Shown here: positions 1-6,202 of the stretch, piece after piece
Layout: each line of letters begins with the position of its first letter
How positions within the stretch are numbered: the first letter of the stretch is position 1
Origin: Anaerolineales bacterium
GTDB taxonomy: Bacteria > Chloroflexota > Anaerolineae > Anaerolineales > DRMV01
Reading direction: 5' to 3'
DNA: 8,471 bases
Assembly: GCA_026985785.1 (NCBI GenBank)
Contig: JALSPT010000197.1
Span: forward strand, 1-8,471
The notes under the pieces: model-generated
Database searches by the model: none
What the model was told of the DNA's origin: nothing
Seen by the model: the letters and a program-made list of their open reading frames with translations, nothing else
Made by a program: the position numbers and the translations under genes

Positions 1-829
1 GGCGGCGCTTCCCCTTGTCCGCAGTCGCAGGCGCCGGTTGCGGCGCGCCTGGCCTGTGTCGCCATGCCAGCGCGGCCATCGCGCCCAGAGCAACCACCGC
101 CATCAACATCTGATTGATGTCCAATCCCCCAACCTCAGCGGGATCAAGGCGCAAAAACTCAAGGAAAAAGCGCCCCACCGGATAGATCACCAGATAAGCC
201 AAAAACACATCTCCAGGCCGCAGTTTGTGCTCCCACCGCCGCGCCAGATAGAGCAGCACCGCCATGTTGAGGAGATTCCAGACGCTCTCGTAAAGGAAAA
301 GAGGGTGATAGTAGGCTTTGTCGGCAAACTGGGGCAAGCGATGGGCAGGGTCGATGTAGATCGCCCATGGCAGATGGGTCGGCGCACCGTACAGTTCTTG
401 ATTGACGTAGTTGCCCCACCGCCCGATCGCCTGGCCCAATGCGATACCGGGCGCAGCAATGTCCAGCCAGATGGCGATGGGCAAACGGCGGCGGCGGGCA
501 AACAGCCAAAAAGCCAACAGCCCCCCCATCACCGCGCCGGGAATGCCCAGTCCGCCGTGCCATACCTCTAAAATGGCCAACGGATGGGTAAGGTAGTAAT
601 GGGTGGTGATCCCCATCTTGACCATCGATTCGGGCGGGGTAAAGACATGCCACAGGCGAGCGCCAACCACCCCGCCGATGATGACCCATGTGAGGGCATC
701 CCACAAAATTTCGGTGTCCTGCCCTCGACGTTTGGCCTCCACGCTCGCCAGCCAGGCACCGGCCAGTGTGCCGACCATCAAAATGACGCCATAGAGATGA
801 ATGGTGAGCGGTCCAATATGGAAACTCAT
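1..829 (-). CDS. lgt: Prolipoprotein diacylglyceryl transferase (Lgt), 3' end cut off by the window edge
   Basis: Lgt transfers diacylglycerol from phosphatidylglycerol to the lipobox cysteine of preprolipoproteins, the first step of lipoprotein maturation at the cytoplasmic membrane. I read 276 codons without a stop. The protein starts MSFHIGPLTIHLYGVIL and is strongly hydrophobic. Family landmarks are HGGLGIPGA near residues 91-99 (the conserved HGG region), the signature GRWGNYVNQE near 136-145 (R137 and N140 match the catalytic Arg/Asn of the family) and GRFFLEFLRLDP further on. The last visible part is a Pro/Ala-rich, then basic (DKGKRR) tail, so the stop is probably only a few codons past the edge. 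The ATG overlaps the TGA of the upstream phosphatidyltransferase gene in an ATGA, which fixes the start and implies translational coupling and a shared promoter. Identification is secure. Confidence 0.96.
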   Translation of the reverse strand, partial: MSFHIGPLTIHLYGVILMVGTLAGAWLASVEAKRRGQDTEILWDALTWVIIGGVVGARLWHVFTPPESMVKMGITTHYYLTHPLAILEVWHGGLGIPGAVMGGLLAFWLFARRRRLPIAIWLDIAAPGIALGQAIGRWGNYVNQELYGAPTHLPWAIYIDPAHRLPQFADKAYYHPLFLYESVWNLLNMAVLLYLARRWEHKLRPGDVFLAYLVIYPVGRFFLEFLRLDPAEVGGLDINQMLMAVVALGAMAALAWRHRPGAPQPAPATADKGKRR

Positions 830-1458
830 GACGACGCCTCGCTATTTTCTGCCTCGCGATGTGCCATGCGGTGGACGAACGCGATGCGCTGCAGCGCCGT
901 GATGTTGGCTCCCACGGCAATCACCGCCACGCCCAACAACGGCACATTGAGCACCAGCGCCGGGGCAAACACCAGGTAGCGCTCCAGGCGGGTCAATATG
1001 CCCACCTTGGCCTCCCAACCCAGCGCCTCGGCGCGCGCCCGTGTGTACGACACCAACACCGAACCGGCAGCCGCGGCATACGCCAACATCACACCCCACA
1101 CATCCTGGCGAAGCGTGTAATAGTACACCAGTCCCCCCAACAACAAAAGTTCGGAATAGCGGTCGGAGACGGAATCCAAAAAAGCGCCCCACGCCGTACC
1201 GCCGCCGCGCAGGCGAGCCATAGTGCCGTCCAGGGCATCGAACGCCCCCATCGCCAGCACTACCACGCCGCCTGCGACGATGTGCCCTTCGGCCAGCAAA
1301 ACGGCGGCAACCGCATTCCCTATCGCGCCTGCCACCGTCATGACATTGGGGTGAACGCCCACCCGGTTGAAAAAGCCGCCAACGGTATCCAACACCCCCC
1401 CAAAGCGCGCCCGCATCCGGTCGGTAAAGGTTTGCGGATGGGGCAACGGTTGTGGCAC
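826..1458 (-). CDS. CDP-alcohol phosphatidyltransferase, resembling phosphatidylinositol phosphate synthase
   Basis: An integral membrane enzyme that swaps CMP on a CDP-diacylglycerol-type donor for an alcohol phosphate. The full CDP-alcohol phosphatidyltransferase motif D-x2-DG-x2-AR-x8-G-x3-D-x3-D is present. Its four aspartates fall at about residues 74, 77, 95 and 99 when counting from the GTG at 1458. The motif's GGGT tract, a downstream SYTRARAEALG segment and an ITALQRI end resemble actinobacterial phosphatidylinositol phosphate synthases (PIPS) more than plain PgsA. The acceptor is therefore probably inositol phosphate, but glycerol phosphate cannot be excluded. Start choice: AGGAGG lies at 1476-1471. 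GTG at 1458 (12 nt away, 210 aa) and TTG at 1464 (6 nt away) are both possible. The more upstream in-frame GTG at 1491 would put the ribosome site inside the gene. The gene overlaps lgt by ATGA. Confidence 0.9.
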   Translation of the reverse strand: MPQPLPHPQTFTDRMRARFGGVLDTVGGFFNRVGVHPNVMTVAGAIGNAVAAVLLAEGHIVAGGVVVLAMGAFDALDGTMARLRGGGTAWGAFLDSVSDRYSELLLLGGLVYYYTLRQDVWGVMLAYAAAAGSVLVSYTRARAEALGWEAKVGILTRLERYLVFAPALVLNVPLLGVAVIAVGANITALQRIAFVHRMAHREAENSEASS

Positions 1459-1470
1459 GGACAAAATACA

Positions 1471-1477
1471 CCTCCTT
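1471..1477 (-). promoter_or_regulatory. Strong Shine-Dalgarno of the phosphatidyltransferase gene
   Basis: On the minus strand AAGGAGG precedes TTG (1464) and GTG (1458). It argues against the longer in-frame start at 1491, which would place this site within the coding region. It leaves a two-codon uncertainty about the true start. Confidence 0.8.
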
Positions 1478-1509
1478 CGCGGCCAGGACACCCCGGCCAG
1501 GCTGGCTGT

Positions 1510-1538
1510 ATGCTACCCGTTCCCCGCCGTACTGTCAA
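1510..1538 (-). promoter_or_regulatory. Sigma70-type promoter for the phosphatidyltransferase-lgt operon
   Basis: Read on the minus strand, a perfect -35 TTGACA (1538-1533) is followed after exactly 17 bases by a -10 TAGCAT (1515-1510). Transcription should start near 1503, leaving a leader of about 45 nt that contains the AGGAGG site. No other candidate promoter in this gap looks as good for the minus-strand genes. Confidence 0.8.
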
Positions 1539-1678
1539 GGCACAATCAGGCCTCCATTGCCCACGAATGGATGGCGTGTTACCCCCATTTGCCAGGCGCT
1601 TTTCCCGCCGGGGTGCAAGCAAATGTCGTAGAAGCACTTTTCAGGATCTCACTCCTCCCCCGCCGCCTACGGCGGCCT

Positions 1679-1714
1679 CCCCCTCCCCTCCCTTCAGTAA
1701 GGGAGGGGAGGGGG
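1679..1714. repeat. 16-bp perfect G/C-strand-asymmetric inverted repeat
   Basis: Arms 1679-1694 and 1699-1714 pair perfectly around a four-base loop. One arm is almost all pyrimidine and the other almost all purine. The purine arm has G-runs of three, four and six separated by single adenines, so a quadruplex is conceivable besides the hairpin. It is a subunit of the larger element. Confidence 0.8.
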
Positions 1715-1717
1715 GAA

Positions 1718-1752
1718 GGCGGAGGCTGTCCTCACGAAGGACAGCCTCCGCC
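1718..1752. repeat. 15-bp perfect inverted repeat
   Basis: Arms 1718-1732 and 1738-1752 are perfectly complementary with loop CACGA. No T-run follows on the plus strand (a purine-rich stretch follows instead), so it is not a typical intrinsic terminator. It is a subunit of the larger element. Confidence 0.8.
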
Positions 1753-1827
1753 AGGGGGTGGGGAGAGATCTGGCCATACGATAGCCTTATCTACAACATT
1801 TGAGTGCACCCTTCCCGCCGCGCGTGC

Positions 1828-1856
1828 TTGACGCTCTCCCAGAGGGAGGCTATAAT
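1828..1856 (+). promoter_or_regulatory. Sigma70-type promoter of the thiamine operon
   Basis: TTGACG (1828-1833), a 17-base spacer and a perfect TATAAT (1851-1856) form a near-consensus promoter. The predicted start near 1863 lies just before the TPP aptamer, so the whole riboswitch would be transcribed. Confidence 0.88.
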
Positions 1857-1866
1857 GAAAACGACG

Positions 1867-1967
1867 ATTGCCGCACGGGGAGCTCGGTGTTGCCGGGCTG
1901 AGAGGCAGGCCGTAAGCCTGCGACCCGTAGCACCTGATCCGGGTAATGCCGGCGGAGGGATGGCAGG
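1867..1967 (+). promoter_or_regulatory. TPP riboswitch aptamer (THI element)
   Basis: This leader RNA binds thiamine pyrophosphate. Conserved blocks appear in order: GGGG (1877-1880), a P3-type stem ending in GGGCTGAGAGG (CTGAGA is the pyrimidine-sensing core), a P3a hairpin GCAGGC/GCCTGC (1905-1921), GACCC (1922-1926) closing P2, the CACCTGATC stretch (1931-1939), GGTAATGCC and GCGGAGGGA (1952-1960). A short P1 can form between 1869-1872 (TGCC) and 1962-1965 (GGCA). It lies between a strong promoter and thiamine pyrophosphokinase, which fits TPP feedback. Identification is very secure; exact outer limits are approximate. Confidence 0.96.
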
Positions 1968-1985
1968 CGCTTTACTGCACCCCTT

Positions 1986-2014
1986 GACCCTTCGCCGTGT
2001 GCGGAGGGTTTTTC
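1986..2014 (+). terminator. Riboswitch expression platform: hairpin that hides the Shine-Dalgarno and resembles a terminator
   Basis: CCCTTCGC (1988-1995) pairs with GCGGAGGG (2001-2008) around a five-base loop (one T-G wobble; an A-T pair extends the base). Five Ts follow (2009-2013). The right arm contains the thiN ribosome site GGAGGG (2003-2008), 7 nt before the ATG. The left arm can alternatively pair with the identical GCGGAGGG at 1952-1959 inside the aptamer. TPP binding would lock up that copy and favour the OFF hairpin. Whether OFF acts by termination, by ribosome blocking or both cannot be told from sequence. Confidence 0.75.
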
Positions 2015-2015
2015 T

Positions 2016-2651
2016 ATGCACATTGTGATCTGCGCGAACGGCGTGCCCGCCGCTTTGCCGGAAATTCCCCCGGCAGACCGCATCATCGCCGCGGATGGCG
2101 GCGCGCGCCTCTGCCAAACCCTTGGCGCACGGCCTCATGACCTCATCGGCGACCTCGATTCCCTCACCGCGGACGAAGTCGCCCGCTGCGCCGCCCGGGG
2201 CGTGCGCATCCACCGCTACCCCGCCGACAAAGACCAAACCGACCTGGAACTGGCACTGGAACTGGCCGTTGCCGAAACCCACCCCGACCGCATCACCGTG
2301 CTGGGCGCGTTGGGTGGGCGCTGGGACCAAACCGCCGCCAACCTGCTTCTGCTGGCGCATCCTCGCTGGCGGCATTGGCCCATCGTTTTGGTGGACGGCA
2401 ACCAAGCAGTGTTCGCCCTCAGCGGCCACGGAGAGGTGACGGGAACGGTAGGCGACACGGTATCGCTGATCGCCGTCGGCGGCGACGCCCACGGCGTGAC
2501 CACCCGCGGGCTGGCCTACGCCCTTCGCGACGGCACGATACCTTTTGGCGCGGCCCTGGGCGTGAGCAACCGCCTCACCGCGCCGCGCGCCGAGATCACC
2601 GTGCGGCAAGGCGTACTGCTGGTGGTACACATCAGCGGCGCTCATCATTGA
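2016..2651 (+). CDS. thiN: Thiamine pyrophosphokinase (thiamine diphosphokinase)
   Basis: This cytoplasmic enzyme transfers pyrophosphate from ATP to thiamine to make TPP. The 211-aa protein has the family order: AADGGAR near residues 25-31, IGDLDSL near 44-50 (acidic metal/nucleotide site), ADKDQTDLE near 70-78 (the conserved D-K-D-x-T-D thiamine/ATP motif), GALGGRWDQT around 90-100, then a C-terminal beta-rich half with the SNRLTAPRAEI and GVLLVVH segments typical of the thiamine-binding domain. Length is normal for the bacterial family. The ATG follows GGAGGG by 7 nt and sits directly after the riboswitch platform, so expression should fall when TPP is abundant. It is the first gene of an operon with a thiamine-type ECF transporter, 15 nt upstream of ykoE, consistent with salvage of imported thiamine. 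Confidence 0.96.
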   Translation: MHIVICANGVPAALPEIPPADRIIAADGGARLCQTLGARPHDLIGDLDSLTADEVARCAARGVRIHRYPADKDQTDLELALELAVAETHPDRITVLGALGGRWDQTAANLLLLAHPRWRHWPIVLVDGNQAVFALSGHGEVTGTVGDTVSLIAVGGDAHGVTTRGLAYALRDGTIPFGAALGVSNRLTAPRAEITVRQGVLLVVHISGAHH

Positions 2652-2666
2652 CCTTTGGAGGTTGCC

Positions 2667-3410
2667 ATGAACACTTCTCGCCCCCTCATCTACGCCTTGC
2701 TGATCGGTGCTTTCACCCTCTTGGTGTACTACCTGGCCGCGGTAGTGCGCGCCAGCGCCGAAGGCATCGCCTGGAATCCCATCCATGCGGCAGTATTGAC
2801 CGTCTTGGGGCTGGCCATCGGGGCTGCCTGGGGCGCGCGCCCGGCGCTCGCCCGCTGGCGCACCGTCGAAGCCATCTTGGCCGCCAACCTGGCGCTGGTT
2901 TTCGGCCTGCTGTTCGTGGGCTGGAGCATGGTATGGGACCTCGCCAAGCCGCTGGAAACCGCCTTCCCCGGCGCGCGCGACCTGCTGTACGGCTTCTGGT
3001 TCATCGCGGCGGTCATCGCCCCCTACATCATCCGCAAGCCAGGCGCTGCGCTGGCCGCCGAAACGCTGGCCGCCCTGGCCGAGTTCCTCGCCGGCGGCTA
3101 CTGGGGGTTGACCCTCATCCTCTCCGGCCTGATCCAGGGTGGGATGGCCGAAATGGTGTTCGCCGCCCGCGGCTACCGCAAATACGACCTGCCCACCCTG
3201 ATGCTCGCCGGGGCCGCAGCCGGCCTGGGCAGCCTGGTGGTGGATTACATGTTCTGGTACAGCAACCTCAAACCCGGCGTGCTGGCGGCCATGCTGGTAG
3301 CCCGCCTGATTTCAGGCGCCGTGCTGGCCGGTTGGCTGGGCAAAGTCATCGCCGACGGCCTCTATCGCGCCGGCGCGCTCAATTCGTTTGCCATCGCGCG
3401 GGAGGAATAG
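2667..3410 (+). CDS. ykoE: YkoE-family ECF transporter S component (thiamine or its pyrimidine precursor)
   Basis: An integral membrane substrate-binding component of an energy-coupling factor importer. From about residue 66 to the end the 247-aa protein reads as a canonical YkoE: FGLLFVGWSMVWD (79-91), WFIAAVIAPYIIRKPGAAL (111-129), then GLIQGGMAE, the FAARGYRKYD segment and ARLISGAVLAGWLGK. YkoE proteins are linked to thiamine or hydroxymethylpyrimidine uptake and TPP riboswitches, as here. Residues 1-65 are an additional piece with two hydrophobic stretches (about 7-27 and 41-57), making the protein longer than the roughly 200-aa form I know. The ATG at 2667 follows GGAGG by 5 nt; an in-frame TTG at 2655 overlaps that site and is unlikely. 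Its TAG stop abuts the ATPase frame with no gap. Confidence 0.93.
   Translation: MNTSRPLIYALLIGAFTLLVYYLAAVVRASAEGIAWNPIHAAVLTVLGLAIGAAWGARPALARWRTVEAILAANLALVFGLLFVGWSMVWDLAKPLETAFPGARDLLYGFWFIAAVIAPYIIRKPGAALAAETLAALAEFLAGGYWGLTLILSGLIQGGMAEMVFAARGYRKYDLPTLMLAGAAAGLGSLVVDYMFWYSNLKPGVLAAMLVARLISGAVLAGWLGKVIADGLYRAGALNSFAIAREE
3401..3406 (+). promoter_or_regulatory. Shine-Dalgarno pointing to an ATC start for the ECF ATPase
   Basis: GGAGGA lies in the last codons of ykoE, four bases before ATC at 3411. The only nearby conventional in-frame start, GTG at 3468, has no comparable site upstream. The site therefore supports initiation at or very near 3411. Confidence 0.7.
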
Positions 3411-4871
3411 ATCACGCTCACCGCCTCCCACCTCACCGTTCGTTACCCCCGCACGCCACGCCCCGCGGTGGACGACCTCTCGTTCCGCGTCCCCGCGGGG
3501 CAACTGGCGCTGCTGTTGGGACCCTCCGGCGGCGGCAAATCCACCTTGGCGCTCACACTGACCGGCCTCATTCCCCACCACATCTACGCCCACGTCAGCG
3601 GCAACATCCAAGCGGCGGGGCTCAACCCCGCACAAGCCGAACCGGCGCAGGTGGCCGCTCGCGTGGGCGTGCTGTTTCAGGATCCGGAAGCCGCCTTCGC
3701 CACCCTCACGGTGGAAGACGAACTGGCCTTCGGCTTGGAAAACCTGGCCGTGCCGCCCGCAGAAATGCCGGCCCGCATTCAACAGGCACTGCACGCGGTT
3801 GGGATGGAGGGCTTTCTTCATCGCGCCCTGGCTACCCTCTCCGGCGGCGAAGCCCAGCGCATCGCCCTGGCCGCCCTCCTGGCGATGGCACCTGAGGTCC
3901 TCATCCTCGACGAACCAACCGCCAACCTCGACCCCCAGGCAACCCGCGACTTCTTCACCACTTTGGCCACTCTGAAAGGGCACCACACCATCCTGCTCAT
4001 CGAGCACAAACTGGACGCCTGCTGGCACCTGGCCGACCAGGTGCTCTTTTTGGGGGAAGATGGCCGCCTGCTGGCCGCCGGTGAGCCCGAACCTACGCTG
4101 CAAACCCACCTGCCGCAAGTCCTGGCTGCCGGCATCTGGGTGCCTTCCCACCTCGACCCGCGCGCCCACCGTCCCCCACCGCCGGATGCTTTCCCGCCGC
4201 TCATAGACGATCCGCCTGCCGTGGAGGTGCGCGACCTGCACTTCGCCTACCCCAACGGCGCACCGGTGTTGCGTGGGGTGGATTTACGCATTCCCCAGGG
4301 TGACTTCGTCGCCCTGATGGGCCCCAACGGGGCGGGAAAATCCACGCTTGCCCTGCATCTGGCCGGCCTCCTGCCGCCACCGCAGCGGGGCGAGGTGCGC
4401 CTTTTCGGCCATCCCCTGCACGACCTCACTTCGCGCCAGCGCGCCGAGATGGTAGGCTTCGTCTTCCAAAACCCCGAGCATCAATTCGTCACCGAGCGCG
4501 TGTGGGACGAACTGGCGTACAGCCTGCGGGTGCGCGGCCGACCGGAAGCGGAAGTACGCACCCGTGTGGAGGCGCTGCTGGACGAATTTCGCCTGCGCGA
4601 GCACGCCGAACGCAACCCGTTTACCCTCAGCCAGGGGCAAAAACGCCGCCTCAGCGTGGGCACCATGCTCGCCGCGGGGCAGCGGTTGTTGGTCCTCGAC
4701 GAGCCCACTTTCGGGCAAGATCGCAACACGGCTTACGCCCTGATGGAACGCCTGCGTGCCCTCAATCAACAAGGGGTCACCATCGTAATGGCCACCCACG
4801 ACGAGCGACTGGCGGGGGAGTTTGCCCGCCGCGTGGTGCGGCTGCGCGCTGGAAAAGTGCTTGCTGCATAG
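3411..4871 (+). CDS. ykoD: YkoD-type ECF transporter ATPase with two fused ABC domains
   Basis: This cytoplasmic ATPase energises vitamin import through an ECF complex. Counting from ATC at 3411 (486 aa), domain 1 has A-loop Y12, Walker A GPSGGGKST (37-45), Q90, signature LSGGE (143-147), Walker B ending D167-E168 and H199. Domain 2 has A-loop Y280, Walker A GPNGAGKST (304-312), Q353, signature LSQGQ (406-410), Walker B D430-E431 and H463. Both sites look complete. The start is peculiar. ITLTASHLTVRYP, encoded from 3411, is the expected first strand and A-loop of an ABC domain, yet it begins with ATC immediately after the in-frame ykoE TAG. Starting at GTG 3468 would delete these elements. 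No EcfT/YkoC gene follows within the window. Function is secure; the start is uncertain. Confidence 0.93.
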   Translation: MTLTASHLTVRYPRTPRPAVDDLSFRVPAGQLALLLGPSGGGKSTLALTLTGLIPHHIYAHVSGNIQAAGLNPAQAEPAQVAARVGVLFQDPEAAFATLTVEDELAFGLENLAVPPAEMPARIQQALHAVGMEGFLHRALATLSGGEAQRIALAALLAMAPEVLILDEPTANLDPQATRDFFTTLATLKGHHTILLIEHKLDACWHLADQVLFLGEDGRLLAAGEPEPTLQTHLPQVLAAGIWVPSHLDPRAHRPPPPDAFPPLIDDPPAVEVRDLHFAYPNGAPVLRGVDLRIPQGDFVALMGPNGAGKSTLALHLAGLLPPPQRGEVRLFGHPLHDLTSRQRAEMVGFVFQNPEHQFVTERVWDELAYSLRVRGRPEAEVRTRVEALLDEFRLREHAERNPFTLSQGQKRRLSVGTMLAAGQRLLVLDEPTFGQDRNTAYALMERLRALNQQGVTIVMATHDERLAGEFARRVVRLRAGKVLAA

Positions 4872-4950
4872 CAACCGACACAAAAAGGGACAATCCTCAC
4901 TTCCTGTGGGGGTGAAAACATGGTACATTTTAGAAGCACTGCTATTCTTT

Positions 4951-4957
4951 GAGGAGG
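4951..4957 (+). promoter_or_regulatory. Shine-Dalgarno that decides the flavodiiron start
   Basis: GAGGAGG lies 6 nt before ATG 4964. A possible in-frame TTG at 4949 overlaps the site itself and can be discounted. Confidence 0.85.
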
Positions 4958-4963
4958 CTTCTC

Positions 4964-6178
4964 ATGGCGCAAACAACGGTTCAAGAAATCCACCCCGACC
5001 TTTACCTGCTGCGCGTGGCCGACACGCGCACGGCTTACTTCGAGGCCCTGTGGGAAATCCCCGAAGGCATCACCTACAACGCCTATCTTTTGAAAACGCC
5101 AGAAGGGGCTGTGCTCTTCGACGGCTGGAAAGGCACCTTCCAGGAGGAATTTCTGGCCGCACTGGCCTCGGTGACGCCCCTGGAAGACATCCGCCACATC
5201 GTCATCCACCACATGGAACCCGACCACAGCGGCTCGCTGCCCGCGTTGCTGGAAAAATTACCCCCCGACGTCACCCTGTGGGGGCACCCCTTCACCAAAA
5301 AATTGCTGGACGCCCTTTACGGCCTCGGCGATGTCAACTTCCAGGCCGTCAAAAGCGGCCACAGCCTGACGTTTGGCGGCCATACCCTCACGTTTTACCA
5401 TGCCCCCTGGCTTCACTGGCCGGAAACCATGGTGACTCACCTGGCGGAAGGCAACATCCTCTTGACCGGCGACATTTTCGGCGGCTATGGCATCCCGGAA
5501 GGCATTTTCGACGACGAAGTGGACACGGACGCCTATCTGACAGCGGCGCGCAAATACACCATCACCGTGATTGGCTTTTATCGCGACAAGATCGGCAAAA
5601 ACCTGAGCACCCTGCAAAACAAATACAACCTGCAGCCCGCGATGATCCTCCCCGCCCACGGCCTGCTCTGGCGGCAAGCGCCCGAGCGCATCGTCCAGGC
5701 CTACCTGGACTGGGGCGCGGGCAAACCCAAGCCGGGCAAGGTCACGGTGGTGTATTCCTCCATGTACCGCTACGTGGAAAAAGCCGTTGGCGTCGCCATG
5801 GACGCCTTGCAACAAGCAGGCTACACGCCGGTCGTCCATCGCATGGTGGACGACGAACGCGCCGCGCTGGCCGACATGCTCAACGACATCGCCGACAGCC
5901 AAGCCGTCATCTTGGGCACGGAAACTTACGAATCGGACGTCTTCCCCCTGACGGCGTTTCTGCTGAGCGAAGTCATCAAAAAAGCCAACTTCCCCAAGCC
6001 GTTGCTCGTGGTGGGTATCTTCGGCTGGGCCGCGGCAGCCGGGCGGCAGTTGAGCACCCTGTTGGAAAAAAGCGCCTTCGAGCCGGTCAACATCCTGGAA
6101 CTCAAAGGGCTGCTCACGCCGGAGGGCGAGGCCAAAATCCGCGCCGCGGTGCAAGACATGCTGCAACACATGCGGTGA
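4964..6178 (+). CDS. Flavodiiron protein (A-type; oxygen and/or nitric oxide reductase)
   Basis: A soluble 404-aa protein with an N-terminal metallo-beta-lactamase-like diiron domain (about 1-255) and a C-terminal flavodoxin domain (about 260-404). It would reduce O2 to water and/or NO to N2O, usually fed by rubredoxin or another small donor. All expected iron ligands are visible: H83-x-E85-x-D87-H88, H151 in LHWPE, D170 in LTGDIFG and H232 in PAHGLLW. The flavodoxin part starts VTVVYSSMYRYVEKAV, continues with ILGTETYESDVFP and ends with a GIFGWAAAAGRQL loop. The phosphate-loop residue that is usually Thr or Ser just before Glu is Val271 here, a mild departure. It has no C-terminal rubredoxin or NADH-oxidase extension. 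It stands alone, 92 nt after the ATPase gene. Redox defence in an anaerobe or microaerophile is the likely role; the substrate cannot be read from sequence. Confidence 0.94.
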   Translation: MAQTTVQEIHPDLYLLRVADTRTAYFEALWEIPEGITYNAYLLKTPEGAVLFDGWKGTFQEEFLAALASVTPLEDIRHIVIHHMEPDHSGSLPALLEKLPPDVTLWGHPFTKKLLDALYGLGDVNFQAVKSGHSLTFGGHTLTFYHAPWLHWPETMVTHLAEGNILLTGDIFGGYGIPEGIFDDEVDTDAYLTAARKYTITVIGFYRDKIGKNLSTLQNKYNLQPAMILPAHGLLWRQAPERIVQAYLDWGAGKPKPGKVTVVYSSMYRYVEKAVGVAMDALQQAGYTPVVHRMVDDERAALADMLNDIADSQAVILGTETYESDVFPLTAFLLSEVIKKANFPKPLLVVGIFGWAAAAGRQLSTLLEKSAFEPVNILELKGLLTPEGEAKIRAAVQDMLQHMR

Positions 6179-6202
6179 TACGTTCTCCCTCATCAATTTT
6201 CG

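Larger units (their letters stand above)
1645..1770. repeat. Palindromic intergenic element with imperfect terminal inverted repeats (MITE/REP-like)
   Basis: The ends are inverted copies. Comparing 1645-1661 with the reverse complement of 1754-1770, 14 of 17 positions match, beginning with a perfect GATCTC. Inside are three successive hairpins: 1662-1667/1671-1676 (GCCGCC/GGCGGC, loop 3), 1679-1694/1699-1714 (16 perfect pairs, pyrimidine-rich arm, loop CAGT) and 1718-1732/1738-1752 (15 perfect pairs, loop of 5). No open reading frame is convincing. The layout fits a non-autonomous palindromic repeat sitting between two divergent promoters. I see no clear target-site duplication. A structural RNA or transcription-terminating role is an alternative. 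Confidence 0.65.

Noticed and set aside
1645..1770. CRISPR array
   Set aside because: The repeats are inverted hairpins of different sequence, not regularly spaced direct repeats, and no cas gene is present.
1791..2786. A 331-codon minus-strand open frame across the riboswitch and thiN
   Set aside because: Antisense to a clear promoter, TPP riboswitch and kinase; no start signal or motif.
2375..3895. A 506-codon plus-strand open frame spanning thiN, ykoE and the ATPase
   Set aside because: It is an out-of-frame shadow created by high GC. Its product is Arg/Pro/His-rich with no recognisable motif, whereas the overlapping frames carry well-known conserved families.
4897..4915. Hairpin TCACTTCC/GGGGGTGA after the ATPase gene as a terminator
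   Set aside because: Only 8 pairs including two G-T wobbles, a 3-base loop and an A-rich rather than T-rich tail. Too weak to call.
4920..4950. Promoter for the flavodiiron gene (for example TATTCT near 4943)
   Set aside because: No acceptable -35 at 16-18 bases upstream of the candidate -10. Transcription could be from the thiamine operon or an unusual promoter, but the sequence does not decide.
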